The notes under the pieces: generated by a model
Seen by the model: only the letters and a program-made list of their open reading frames with translations
Database searches by the model: none
What the model was told of the DNA's origin: nothing
Translations under genes and position numbers: made by a program
Shown: piece by piece, positions 42,739 to 51,912 of the stretch
How positions within the stretch are numbered: position 1 is the stretch's first letter
Layout of the letters: the number at the start of each line of letters is the position of its first letter
Origin: Armatimonadota bacterium
GTDB taxonomy: Bacteria > Armatimonadota > JADLDR01
DNA: 64,000 nucleotides
NCBI GenBank assembly: GCA_020846535.1
Contig: JADLDR010000118.1
Coordinates: 105,589-169,588, forward strand
Direction of reading: 5' to 3'

Positions 42739-44844
42739 CTACTCCACCACCAGCCAGGTGATTTCTTTCGGCCCCAGGCGCACCGGCGCTTGGATATGGT
42801 ATTCACGGTCTAAAATGTACTCCTTTATCCTTCCTCCATCGAAGCGCACGCTCGCCCTGTCGGTCAGGCCCGTGTAGTAGAGGGGGAGCCGGATAGTTTG
42901 CTTGAGTTCCCGGTCGGTGGGATTGTAGAACATCGCCAGGCCGCGCTCTTTCAGCCGCGAGTTGACGTGCAGGACGCAGTCGATGGATCTCCCGTCCGGG
43001 CGGCGGACATGGATGATATCCGAGTCCAGGATCAGGCGGTGTTTCTTATAAAAACTCACCCATTTTTTCACGACCGCTCTGGTTTCCTTCGTGTCGAAGA
43101 GCCGCGGGCCGCGGTAGCATGCCTGCACGCCGCTGCCGAAATTCTGGGCCAGGTGCCACTCGTATTCCTTCAGATGGGCGGAGAGCGGCTCGAAGGTGGC
43201 GGCCTCTCCGCCCCCGTGGTATTCCACCAGCGGCACGAACATCCACCCCATGCTCGGCGCCTTCTCGAAGGTGCCGTCATAGATGTTCTGTCGGGCGATC
43301 AGGATTTGCCGCCAGCGAGGCAGGCTGAAATTGTCCTCCCGATAGCCCATCCCGCACTTGTTGCTGCCGTTCAGGTAATAGGAGTCGGGCGAGTTGATAT
43401 AGATACCGCGCTTCCGGCATTCATGATAGAAATTCACACATGCTTGCCACTGGCGAAGCTGGGAGTCCTTCAATCCCCGGTGATGCTTGTACTCGGTGGA
43501 GGCGCAGACATCGCCGTGGAAGGGGCCGTCGGTCTCGATCACATCCATGCCGGTCTTATCCATGAAGTCGAGGACGCGGCGAAAGTAGCTGTCGGCCCAT
43601 TCGCTCGCAAGGCATGCGCTCTGCCCGAACTTGCTCCCCGGCTGGCCTGTTTCCGGCGAGATGCAGTTGTTCTCCGGCCCGGCATCCCGTGAGGCGCACA
43701 TCAGGGTATAGCCCCCGATCTCGATCCCTTTCCGGTGGGCGTAATCCACGTCCGCCTTGAAGCGGACGATGCAGTCCGGATCCTCGCTTTCGATATCGAA
43801 CCCGCTCCAGAAGGTCAGGATAACCATGTCGAAGCCCACCTCGGCGCACTGATCGACCGCCCGCCTCACCGACACCGAATCGGAACTCCGCACATGCATC
43901 AGGATCGGATTTTCGGTGACCTGCGGGGCGAGCGCCCGCACCATCCGCCGCCGGCCCAGCCCCCTGCGCTCGCGGTCGTCACTGTCGTGGAGAAGCTCGA
44001 AGGTGCGGAAAGAATCGAACCGCTCGCCCGGCCTCAGAGCGACTCCCGGCCCGAGCGGGTCTTTGCTGGTCATCAAAAGGGGCATCCGGTAGAGGAAATC
44101 GATCTGGGTCTTGTAGTCTGGATCCGGTCCCCAGTGGGTGGTGTCCATCCCGTCGAACACATAATCGCTCTCGACATGAAGCCTCTGCTTCTCCTGCTCC
44201 GTGACCGCCAAGATCTCCCCCACGACCGATTCCAGCAGGATTTCTCTGCCGCTCCTGTTTTCGATAGAGAGCCATTTCGAGAGGACCGGCATCCCTTCGT
44301 ACATTTCGTAATGGACGGATACCGCAAGGCCGTCATAGAGGGGCAGCCAGCTCTCCGGGGGCCGAAACCGGAAGGTCAGGGACAGACCGGCGGGAGGCCA
44401 AGGGCGCTTTTCGGAACGGCGCTTCGGCTTCCAGGGATAGCGGGCGGCAGGCTCACCTATCGTACAGCCGGCGTATTGAAACGCTTCCGGGCTGGAAGTC
44501 ATCTTTCCGATCCAAGCCGGGTCGAGATAGGCGTAATCGGGCTGCCCTTTTAGCCCGCCCACCTCCGCCCGCCTGCCATCGATCACCAGAACCGCCTCCG
44601 GCTTCACGCCCCGCAAGATGCCGACTCCCGCGGTCAGGTTCCGATAATCGATGGTCGCTAGATTGGGCGCTGTGCGGAACGTCCGGCTGATCAGCCCGTT
44701 GGAGAGGGCGACCTCCCCATCCCTTTCCTCGGCCCGGACAGCCTTCTTGACGGAAGCCACCAGCCAGTCCGGGTTTTCCCCGGCGGCGACGAGCGACGAG
44801 AGCAAGCATAAGATAATGACAATAACTATGATAAGAATTAACAT
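42739..44844 (-). CDS. exported GH36-like glycoside hydrolase
   Basis: ATG 44844 (MLILIIVIVIILCLLSS) follows AAGGAG; the TTG at 44859 is weaker. The 701-residue protein has an N-terminal anchor or signal, a beta-sandwich of about 280 residues, and a TIM barrel. The barrel holds FDMVILTFWSGFDIESED (about 340) and GMDVIETDGPFHGD (about 432), matching strands that carry the catalytic aspartates in GH36/GH27-type enzymes. A C-terminal beta domain ends the protein. It lies 4 bases upstream of the interrupted glycosidase gene. Confidence 0.68.
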   Translation of the reverse strand: MLILIIVIVIILCLLSSLVAAGENPDWLVASVKKAVRAEERDGEVALSNGLISRTFRTAPNLATIDYRNLTAGVGILRGVKPEAVLVIDGRRAEVGGLKGQPDYAYLDPAWIGKMTSSPEAFQYAGCTIGEPAARYPWKPKRRSEKRPWPPAGLSLTFRFRPPESWLPLYDGLAVSVHYEMYEGMPVLSKWLSIENRSGREILLESVVGEILAVTEQEKQRLHVESDYVFDGMDTTHWGPDPDYKTQIDFLYRMPLLMTSKDPLGPGVALRPGERFDSFRTFELLHDSDDRERRGLGRRRMVRALAPQVTENPILMHVRSSDSVSVRRAVDQCAEVGFDMVILTFWSGFDIESEDPDCIVRFKADVDYAHRKGIEIGGYTLMCASRDAGPENNCISPETGQPGSKFGQSACLASEWADSYFRRVLDFMDKTGMDVIETDGPFHGDVCASTEYKHHRGLKDSQLRQWQACVNFYHECRKRGIYINSPDSYYLNGSNKCGMGYREDNFSLPRWRQILIARQNIYDGTFEKAPSMGWMFVPLVEYHGGGEAATFEPLSAHLKEYEWHLAQNFGSGVQACYRGPRLFDTKETRAVVKKWVSFYKKHRLILDSDIIHVRRPDGRSIDCVLHVNSRLKERGLAMFYNPTDRELKQTIRLPLYYTGLTDRASVRFDGGRIKEYILDREYHIQAPVRLGPKEITWLVVE

Positions 44845-44879
44845 GATGGCTCCTTGCAACTACCTGCCCCAGTCTTACA

Positions 44880-45290
44880 AGATCACCCGGTTACGCAGGG
44901 TTATGGTCGGGGCTTTGAGAGACAGTTACCTACTCCCGGCCCCTATACGTTATATCGTCCGCGACAGTGTCTGCTTCAGGACCAAGGCCCCCGAGACATT
45001 GCTCTCCCGGGAAGAACTGCCCGCTTGTGGCCCCCCCCCGAACGAGTGGCGCGGCGAGCGTCGTTAGAGGGGCGCGTAGTGGGCGCACTGCCAGCCCCAA
45101 CAGGGGAGGGCATCATGATCTCCTGAATAGGGCGGATCAGCCGCAGAAAGTTGGCCTCTTGGATGCGACCAGACTTGGTGAAGGTGAAGCGGAAAGGGGG
45201 AGAGGATCGGGCGTAAGGGAACGTAGCCTCTCTTCACGAAACGGGGAGAGGGGGCAAGGGAGAGAAATAATCCAGCCTCCATCGCTGGCC
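44880..45290. repeat. degenerate family C element remnants in a ~490-base gene-free gap
   Basis: gtcggggctttgagagacagttacct (44903-44930) matches the left arm of the copy at 16703-16939. The stretch cctctcttcacgaaacggggagagggggcaagggagag (45230-45270) matches its right arm. About 150 bases between them have no counterpart. I see no gene in the whole gap 44845-45336. Confidence 0.55.
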
Positions 45291-45336
45291 GCGATTGTCG
45301 ACACATCCACTTTTCATCTCCCCTCACACCACATCC

Positions 45337-48201
45337 TCAGCGATTCATCTGCTCAAGGATCGCCTTCAATTTCTTCAGTTCGCTGCCGAAAGCGGCCCAG
45401 TCACCCTGACGGCTGGACTGCTCGGCGCGGTTGTAGTGGGACATGGCCTGGGAAGCCAGGCTACTTGTATCCGCGGAAGGGGCCGGACGCAGAGCGCCTG
45501 CGGTGATAGGCGAAGGCCGGACCGGGGCGGAGGGTCGGCTGCCGAAGATGCGGTACAGGGCTTCCTCAAGGGTCTGCTCCATCACCACCTGGCTACCGTA
45601 GACCACCACCACCCGCTTGAATTCCGGCATCTGCGCCCCGCGAGAGGGGAGCGGGGTCGGAGCGGGCATCCCGGGCTGGGCGAAAGGGAAGGCAACGGCA
45701 GGAGCGGAATCGCCTCCTTTGGTTTGCAGATAGAGGGGCCGTATGTAGATGAGCGACTGCTCGATGGGCAGCACCAGAAGGTTCCCCCAGATCACCTGGC
45801 TTCCCTGCTGGTTCCAGAGTGTCAACTGGCTGGAAATCTGGGTATTTTGTTTGATACGCGACTCGATCTGTTCTGGCCCGAAGAAGAGCTTGCTCTTTGG
45901 GAAGCGGTAGACAATCAGTTTTCCATAGTCATCCGGGTCGCTTTTGGCGCACATCCAGGCTGACATGTTCTGTTTGCTAGCAATAGTGAACGGCCACATG
46001 ATGATGAATTCTTCCTGCTTCTCCCCGGGCAGGCGCATGATGTTGTAGTAGGGCTGCATCAATTCGGTTCCCGCCTCCATCAATTGCCCCTGCTGCTGGC
46101 TGTAGGCTTGCTCTTTCGGGATATTCCAATCGTCCTCCCGGTTATAGAATACTTGGGGATCCTGGACGTGGTAGCGGCAATATTTATCGCCCTGGATTTT
46201 GAACAGCAGTTCAGGGTAGCGAATGTGCGCCAGGAGGCTCTTGGGCATCCGCTCGCGAGGCAGAAACAGGTCAGGAAATATCTTCCGGTAGGTTTGCAGG
46301 AGCGGGTCTTCGGGATCGAAAACATAAAACCGGCAGGTTCCGTTGTAGGCGTCCACAACCGCCTTGACCGAGTTGCGAATATAGTTGTCCTTCCGCACCG
46401 AATAGGGCGTGGCATAAGGATAGCCCGGCGAGGTAGTGTAGGCATCCACGAACCAGTAAAGCCTGCCGTCAGCGACCACCAGGTAGGGGTCGGGATCGTA
46501 TTCCAGGAACGGGCAGATTTGCGTCAGGCGGTCTGGGATGCGGCGATGAAACAGCACGCGGCTTTCGGACGTCAGGCTGCGGTTAAGAAGAATCTTGAGG
46601 CTGTTGAACCGGCTGGCGAAAGCGATCTTCCTTCCGAGGGATCCGACAGGAACGCCCCCTTCCCCCTTGTAAACGGTGCGAGCCACCTGCCCCTCCGTAT
46701 CGCCGATGGGATAGTCGAACTCCTCCTCGGTAGTACGGACGAAGCTGTATTCGCTGGAAAGCTCTCCATAGTACAGCTCCGGCCTTTTGACCGGAATATC
46801 GGGAGGAGTCTCAGGCGGGATATTTTTGATGAGGAAGACCGGCATCCCCTCGGGGCTAACTTGGTTCACAGGACTCATCGCCAGCCCGTACCCGTGCGTG
46901 TAGATCATATGCTCATTGATCCAGGTGCGGTTCAGAAGGGCATCGTAATTCATTTCTCGCGGGGAGAGGAGCATCTGCCGCAGTTCCCCGTTGAGAATAT
47001 AGCGGTCAATATCTATATCGCTAAAACGGTAATACTGCGTTATACCCTGAAGTTGGCCGTAGGTAGCTAGAGCGGGTCGGTGGTCCCAGAGGCGGGCGTT
47101 TTTCAGGGTCAATTCGTTGCGCTGGAGGTCTGCGGAGGTCAAATCCTGGTCACCGGGGAAGTCGTGAGGCTCCACCTTATCCAGCCCGTAGGCCATGCGC
47201 GTGAATTTGATGTTATGGGCAATATAAGGCTCTTCCCGGTTGATCTCGTTCGGCGTGACGGACAACTGCTGCACCAGGCCGGGCACAACGCTGCCCGCCA
47301 TCGACAGTAAAAGCCAGAATCCCAGCCCTCCGATGAGTGGCTTCCAGCTCCGGACAAAGACATTGGCGATCAGCAAAAGGCCGCAGGCTACCGCCACGAT
47401 GAAAAGAGAGTTCAGAAACCACATCCGGGCATGGATATCGGTGTAGCCCGCGCCGTAGAAGAAACCGTGATCGGAGAAGAGGAGACCATAGGTTTGAATC
47501 TTATAGCCGAACGCTTTTCCGATCAGGGACAGGCCGGCCAGGACGGAAAGATGCTCCCGCACGTTCGGGGCGATCCTCACCTCCGGCCACTGGAACTGGG
47601 TTTCAGTGGCCCGCCCGATCAGCCGCAGAGCGCCGTAGAAGCTGTAAAGTACGGCGGTCGACATGATGGTCAGGATGAGAACAAAGGTAGCCCACTGGGT
47701 GAGATAATTATAGAAGGGAAGGGTGAAGATATAGAAGGACACATCCTTCTGGAAGATGGGGTCCTGTACGCCGAAGGGAGTGGCATTGCGGAAGCGGAGG
47801 TAATCGTCCCAGCGGGTGGCGGCCTCTGTGGCGATGAGAAAGCTCATCAACGCCGAGGCCGCCACCACGATCTTGCCGATATACGGCTCGAAGATATTAC
47901 GCTCCGGGATATCCAGGATGCGGCCCTTGATGAAACGGATTGTAGGCGGGGCCAGCCTGCGCGTCAGGGCCGCGTTCACGGTCAGGATGATGAAGAAGAT
48001 CAGGCCCATGGCCACGCCCATCTTCGCCTTTGTCGCCAGAGTGGTCGAAAAGACTGAGCTGTAGCCGACCTCCCTGAACCACAGCCATTCGGTGTAGAGA
48101 TAAAGGCTGCGCCCTCCGAAAATCATGATCAGGAGGGCGATCCCGGCCAGCGGATATAAGACGCGCTGCCAGTTGGGCATACGATACGTTTCACCGGACA
48201 T
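45337..48201 (-). CDS. UPF0182 (COG1615) giant membrane protein
   Basis: The 954-residue protein has about seven N-terminal TM segments, including LYPLAGIALLIMIFGGRSLY and AMGLIFFIILTVNAAL, then a large soluble domain. The conserved core motifs of the family include EPYIAHNIKFTRMAYGLD and MIYTHGYGLAMSPVN. A proline-rich and coiled tail ends it. The function of UPF0182 is unknown. It begins 3 bases after the alanine dehydrogenase stop, so they share a transcript. Length is typical for the family. Confidence 0.9.
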   Translation of the reverse strand: MSGETYRMPNWQRVLYPLAGIALLIMIFGGRSLYLYTEWLWFREVGYSSVFSTTLATKAKMGVAMGLIFFIILTVNAALTRRLAPPTIRFIKGRILDIPERNIFEPYIGKIVVAASALMSFLIATEAATRWDDYLRFRNATPFGVQDPIFQKDVSFYIFTLPFYNYLTQWATFVLILTIMSTAVLYSFYGALRLIGRATETQFQWPEVRIAPNVREHLSVLAGLSLIGKAFGYKIQTYGLLFSDHGFFYGAGYTDIHARMWFLNSLFIVAVACGLLLIANVFVRSWKPLIGGLGFWLLLSMAGSVVPGLVQQLSVTPNEINREEPYIAHNIKFTRMAYGLDKVEPHDFPGDQDLTSADLQRNELTLKNARLWDHRPALATYGQLQGITQYYRFSDIDIDRYILNGELRQMLLSPREMNYDALLNRTWINEHMIYTHGYGLAMSPVNQVSPEGMPVFLIKNIPPETPPDIPVKRPELYYGELSSEYSFVRTTEEEFDYPIGDTEGQVARTVYKGEGGVPVGSLGRKIAFASRFNSLKILLNRSLTSESRVLFHRRIPDRLTQICPFLEYDPDPYLVVADGRLYWFVDAYTTSPGYPYATPYSVRKDNYIRNSVKAVVDAYNGTCRFYVFDPEDPLLQTYRKIFPDLFLPRERMPKSLLAHIRYPELLFKIQGDKYCRYHVQDPQVFYNREDDWNIPKEQAYSQQQGQLMEAGTELMQPYYNIMRLPGEKQEEFIIMWPFTIASKQNMSAWMCAKSDPDDYGKLIVYRFPKSKLFFGPEQIESRIKQNTQISSQLTLWNQQGSQVIWGNLLVLPIEQSLIYIRPLYLQTKGGDSAPAVAFPFAQPGMPAPTPLPSRGAQMPEFKRVVVVYGSQVVMEQTLEEALYRIFGSRPSAPVRPSPITAGALRPAPSADTSSLASQAMSHYNRAEQSSRQGDWAAFGSELKKLKAILEQMNR

Positions 48202-48204
48202 ATA

Positions 48205-49317
48205 TTAAAGCACTTCCTCCACAGGGGTATAGGGCATCCGGAAGAGGTCGGAAATCTCCTTGTAGCAGACATTTCCCTGAACCACATTCAGCCCCAGCCG
48301 GATCGCCTTTCGCGCTTTCGCCGACTCCCGGTAGCCTCTGTTCGCCAGTTTGAGAACATAAGGGAGGGTCGCGTTGGTCAGGGCGTAGGTGGATGTGCCC
48401 GCTACCGCTCCCGGCATATTCGCCACGCAGTAATGCACCACACCGTCCACGATATAGGTGGGCTGCTGGTGCGTGGTGGGGCGGGAAGTCTCGATACAGC
48501 CGCCCTGGTCGATAGCCACATCCACGATCACAGCACCGGGCTTCATCAGAGAGAGCATCTCGCGAGTCACCAGGACCGGGGCCTTCGCCCCGGGCAGCAG
48601 CACCGCCCCGATGACCAGATCGGCCTCCTTGAGCTTTTCACGGATATTGACGCTATTGCTCATGAGAGTGGTCACATTCGGGGGCAAGATGTCCTCCAGG
48701 TAGCGCAGGCGATCCAGGTTGATATCCAGCACCGTCACCCGCGCTCCCAGCCCGGCGGCGATCAGGGCCGCATTACTGCCCACCACGCCCCCACCGATGA
48801 TCATGACATTGGCCGGGGCCACGCCGGGAACGCCGGCAAGCAAGATGCCGCGCCCCTCGAACGGGCGCTCCAGGTATTTGGCCCCTTCCTGGACGGCCAT
48901 CCGGCCCGCCACCTCGCTCATCGGAGTGAGGAGAGGCAGAGAGCCGTTCTCCTCCTGCATCGTCTCATAGGCGATGCAGACGGCCTTCCGTTCGATCATG
49001 GACTCGGTCAGTTCCCGGCTGGCCGCAAAATGGAAATAGGTAAACAACACCTGGCCGGGGCGTATCAGGGCGTATTCCTCCGGCAAAGGTTCTTTCACTT
49101 TGACAATCATCTCGGCCCGGGCGTAGACATCGGCTGCGGTGGGGCATATCGTGGCCCCGGCGGCTTCATAGTCGCTGTCCGGGATGCCTGTCCCCAGCCC
49201 TGCCGACGCCTCGGCCAGAACCGAGTGTCCTGCCTTGATCAGCGATTCCACACCGGCCGGCACCAGAGCCACCCGGTATTCCGAGGGTTTGATTTCCTTC
49301 GGCACTCCGACAATCAT
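48205..49317 (-). CDS. ald: alanine dehydrogenase
   Basis: The 370-residue enzyme has MIVGVPKEIKPSEYRVAL at the N-terminus and the catalytic His in FTYFHFAASRELT (about 96). The NAD loop is MIIGGGVVGSNAAL (about 171), and DVAIDQGGC (about 268) and VVHYCVANMPGAV follow. It reversibly deaminates L-alanine to pyruvate and ammonium with NAD. It lies between the ROK kinase and UPF0182 genes on the same strand. Confidence 0.95.
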   Translation of the reverse strand: MIVGVPKEIKPSEYRVALVPAGVESLIKAGHSVLAEASAGLGTGIPDSDYEAAGATICPTAADVYARAEMIVKVKEPLPEEYALIRPGQVLFTYFHFAASRELTESMIERKAVCIAYETMQEENGSLPLLTPMSEVAGRMAVQEGAKYLERPFEGRGILLAGVPGVAPANVMIIGGGVVGSNAALIAAGLGARVTVLDINLDRLRYLEDILPPNVTTLMSNSVNIREKLKEADLVIGAVLLPGAKAPVLVTREMLSLMKPGAVIVDVAIDQGGCIETSRPTTHQQPTYIVDGVVHYCVANMPGAVAGTSTYALTNATLPYVLKLANRGYRESAKARKAIRLGLNVVQGNVCYKEISDLFRMPYTPVEEVL

Positions 49318-49390
49318 TCATGCCTCCTTACCATGATGCAGCATCCGTGCGAGGCACGGCAGGCCCTGTCGGGGCGGATCCGGCCTGTTT

Positions 49391-50350
49391 CTAGCCTTCC
49401 GGTTCCAGCGCCAGGCAGAGCGCGCCCAGGATGCCCCCATCGTCCCCCAGTTCGGCGGGCACGATGTCCGCAACCCGGGCCAGGTCGCGCATGGCACGCG
49501 CTTTGGCGACGCGGCGTGCCGGCTCGAAAAGAAGATCCCCCACCTTCGAGACGCCACCACCGATCACCACGCGCTTGGGGTTCAAAATATTGATGATATT
49601 CGCCACTCCCAGGCCCAAGTATTTTCCGGTTTCCTCCCAGATGTCCAGGGCCAGCGAGTCGCCCATGCGGGCCGCCTCTGCGGCGACCTGGGCATCGGCT
49701 TTGGCGATATCGCCGCCGACCATCTCCAGCATTTTCGAGAACCGCCCGCCCGCCAGCTTTTCGCGGGTGCGCCGGGCGATGGCCGTGCCCGAAGCCAGCG
49801 ATTCCAGGCAGCCCCAGTTGCCGCAATTACAGCGGGGGCCGTCCGGCAGAATGATCTGATGGCCGAACTCCCCGGCATTATCGTCCGTGCCGTGATAGAC
49901 TTTGCCTCCGGCGATGATGCCTCCGCCGATGCCGGTGCTGACCGTAAAATAGGCGAAATCCTCGAAGCCCCGTCCTGCCCCCAGCCGCGCTTCTCCCAGG
50001 GCGGCGGCATTGGCGTCATTCTCCAGAAGGGTTTTGCAATCGAACTCTTCCGCAAACAGATCCACCAGGGGCAGCCCGTTCCAGCCGGGCAGGTTCGGCA
50101 CGGTCAGCACCACCCCGGTTCTCCTATTGAGGGGGCCACCACATCCGATACCGATAGAGGAAAGGGATTCTACAGGGACGCCGGTTTCCTTGAGGAGCCG
50201 GTGCAGCGCGTTCTTCATATCTTGCACGACAGGCAACGGCCCTCTCTCCGCCTTCGTATCGAAGCGGGCGCGGCCTCTGATGTTCATCTGTTCGTCCGCC
50301 ACTGCGACAATGATCTTGGTTCCACCGATGTCGATGCCAGCAATAGCCAA
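49391..50350 (-). CDS. ROK-family sugar kinase (glucokinase-like)
   Basis: TTG 50350 is chosen because AGGGAG lies 7 bases upstream and it begins LAIAGIDIGGTK; ATG 50401 has no ribosome site. The 319-residue protein has the ATP loop GIDIGGTKIIVA and the zinc motif CNCGNWGCLE (about 180) with the preceding His in EFGHQI. ROK kinases phosphorylate glucose, ManNAc or other hexoses. It has its own sigma70 promoter and heads the ald/UPF0182 unit. Confidence 0.92.
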   Translation of the reverse strand: MAIAGIDIGGTKIIVAVADEQMNIRGRARFDTKAERGPLPVVQDMKNALHRLLKETGVPVESLSSIGIGCGGPLNRRTGVVLTVPNLPGWNGLPLVDLFAEEFDCKTLLENDANAAALGEARLGAGRGFEDFAYFTVSTGIGGGIIAGGKVYHGTDDNAGEFGHQIILPDGPRCNCGNWGCLESLASGTAIARRTREKLAGGRFSKMLEMVGGDIAKADAQVAAEAARMGDSLALDIWEETGKYLGLGVANIINILNPKRVVIGGGVSKVGDLLFEPARRVAKARAMRDLARVADIVPAELGDDGGILGALCLALEPEG

Positions 50351-50403
50351 GCCCAGGCTCCCTTCTTCAGCGGTTTCGCTGAAGCAAATTGGACATCTCA
50401 TTC

Positions 50404-50433
50404 ATTATAGCATCTTTCGGAAGGGGCGGTCAA
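50404..50433 (-). promoter_or_regulatory. sigma70 promoter for the ROK-ald-UPF0182 operon
   Basis: Minus strand TTGACC, 18 bases, TATAAT. The start site would be near 50397, about 45 bases before TTG 50350. Confidence 0.7.
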
Positions 50434-50524
50434 TTTGAGAGGATGAGAGGGAAGGATCTGCATGGCCTCGCAAATCGCGGCAGGAAAGCAGGTAGTATCA
50501 TGTGATTGAGAATGCGACCAGCTT

Positions 50525-50920
50525 CTATATGCTGTATTGGGAGCGGTGGTAATCGCTGACGGCTCGCTCCCAGTTGATGAGGGCATCCAAATGGCTGTCG
50601 GGCGTCTCGATCCGGAATTCCTCCCGGCGGCTGTCCCAATAGCGGCAGGCCGCCTGAAGGCTCTTTTCAGGAGCGGCTATCAGCCGGGCGAACCGGCTTT
50701 CTGGCTCCAGGGCCCGCCTGATATAGTTGTGGAACCACAGCTTTTTCAAAGCGTCGCGCTCTTCGGGCCAAACGGAGGCAGGGAGCATATCGAGCCGGGC
50801 CATCGTTATCCGGGCGCGATCCTCATCGTAGCGAGTCACTCCCCAGGCGGCCGCGATATGATAGGTCCTGCGCGGCGCATCGGCGATGAACTGTGCCTGC
50901 TGGCCGTAACGGGCTGTCAG
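50525..50920 (-). pseudogene. 3' part of a DUF4450-like glycosidase gene, split by a mobile element
   Basis: This is the continuation of the gene that starts at 52968. After the target duplication it reads LTARYGQQAQFIADAPRRTY, then YDEDRARITMARLDMLP, and ends SDYHRSQYSI at 50525. In frame it follows directly from ...GQGSVLTA at 51187. The Trp-rich (alpha/alpha)-barrel-like segment INWERAVSDYH suggests the start of a longer C-terminal domain, so the gene is probably truncated here as well. Confidence 0.65.
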
Positions 50921-51195
50921 GGCGCGCCCCATAGCGATCCAGAGAAGGAGAAAGATCCTCCGCTCCTGGGGGAGGGGTGACCTCTCTCCCCTGGCCCCTC
51001 TCCCCGAAACCCAGGGGATGCGTCGGAGCGCCTCCGGGGAGAGGGGGATAGATCGTGCGTTATTTTACAGCGCCACCCACTCCCCCTGCCCGTTTCGGGA
51101 AGGGGGAGTGGGGGTTAGGTAACGGTCTCCCCAAGGCCCGCCCCCCGCCCCGGCGGGACCGGCAGCCTGATCTGGATCGCTATGGGGGCTGTCAG
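50912..51195. repeat. 9-bp target-site duplication flanking the inserted element
   Basis: GGCTGTCAG occurs at 50912-50920 and again at 51187-51195. On the coding strand both copies read CTGACAGCC (Leu-Thr-Ala) in the same frame of the glycosidase gene. Confidence 0.75.
50921..51186. mobile_element. 266-bp MITE-like element (family C, copy 2) inserted in a glycosidase gene
   Basis: The ends carry inverted ccccatagcgatccaga. Inside are hairpins built from cccctctccccgaaa... and ccccctgcccgtttcgggaaggggg and inverted gtgacct/aggtaac, as in the copy at 16703-16939. No ORF of its own. Deleting 50921-51195 joins ...GQGSVLTA to RYGQQAQF without a frame change. Confidence 0.8.
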
Positions 51196-51912
51196 GACGC
51201 TCCCCTGCCCCTCCTCGTCCCAGCCTGCCATGACCAGGCCGTCCGGCAGGTTGGGTTCGGTGATGCGTGCCGTATTGCTGGCGACCTCCACCTTATTGGC
51301 GTTGGCCTCCGAAGCCACCCACCAGATGCCGCCGTACTGCCAGGCCAGCCTTATATCCTGATCGAACTCCACCCGGCAGACCAGGCCGTGCCCCTCCATC
51401 GTGGGCGCGATGCGAACCGATATCTTCCATCCGCTGCCGTTGAGGCGATAGTCGGTGTATCCGGGTCGAAAATCAGCCTTTGCGCCGGGAAGCGTATCGA
51501 GCCAGACGATCTGGCCGTCAGGGGCGAGGACTCCCAGGCGCAGAGTTCCCATGCAAGGGTCGACATTGCCTCCGGGCGCATCGGGCCGGGGCCACAAGGA
51601 AATATACGGTCCTCGGAGTAGCAGCCGTTGCCGGTAACGGTATCCATCATAAAGAGGGGCGCATCGCCCGCCCAGACGCGGTTTTGCCCCTGCACGATAG
51701 GCCGGTTCAGGCGGCGGGCGCTGCCGGTGATGGTGAAGCCTCCGCCCTTCAAGCAGGCTCGATAGCCCCTCTGCCGTCACCGGGGCCATGAAGAGCGAGC
51801 GGCCCAGCAGGATGCTGGTATCCGTGTCCGGAGTTTTCAACGATTCGAGCGGGGCCGGCAGAAACGTGACCTCCGACTTGATAACGCGCAGGCCGCGCGT
51901 TATTTCCTCTTC
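51187..51912 (-). pseudogene. middle part of the DUF4450-like glycosidase gene (amber plus two frameshifts)
   Basis: Directly after TAG 51913-51915 the same frame continues EEEITRGLRVIKSEVTFLP and SILLGRSLFMAPVTAEG. A one-base gain near 51745 shifts to GGFTITGSARRLNRPIVQG and LFMMDTVTGNG. A one-base loss near 51583 returns to the frame of NVDPCMGTLRLGVL, WKISVRIAPTMEGHG and AWQYGGIWWVASEAN. The sequence resembles DUF4450-type glycosidases. No start codon or ribosome site exists at 51912, which argues that it was originally one gene with 51913-52968. Confidence 0.65.
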
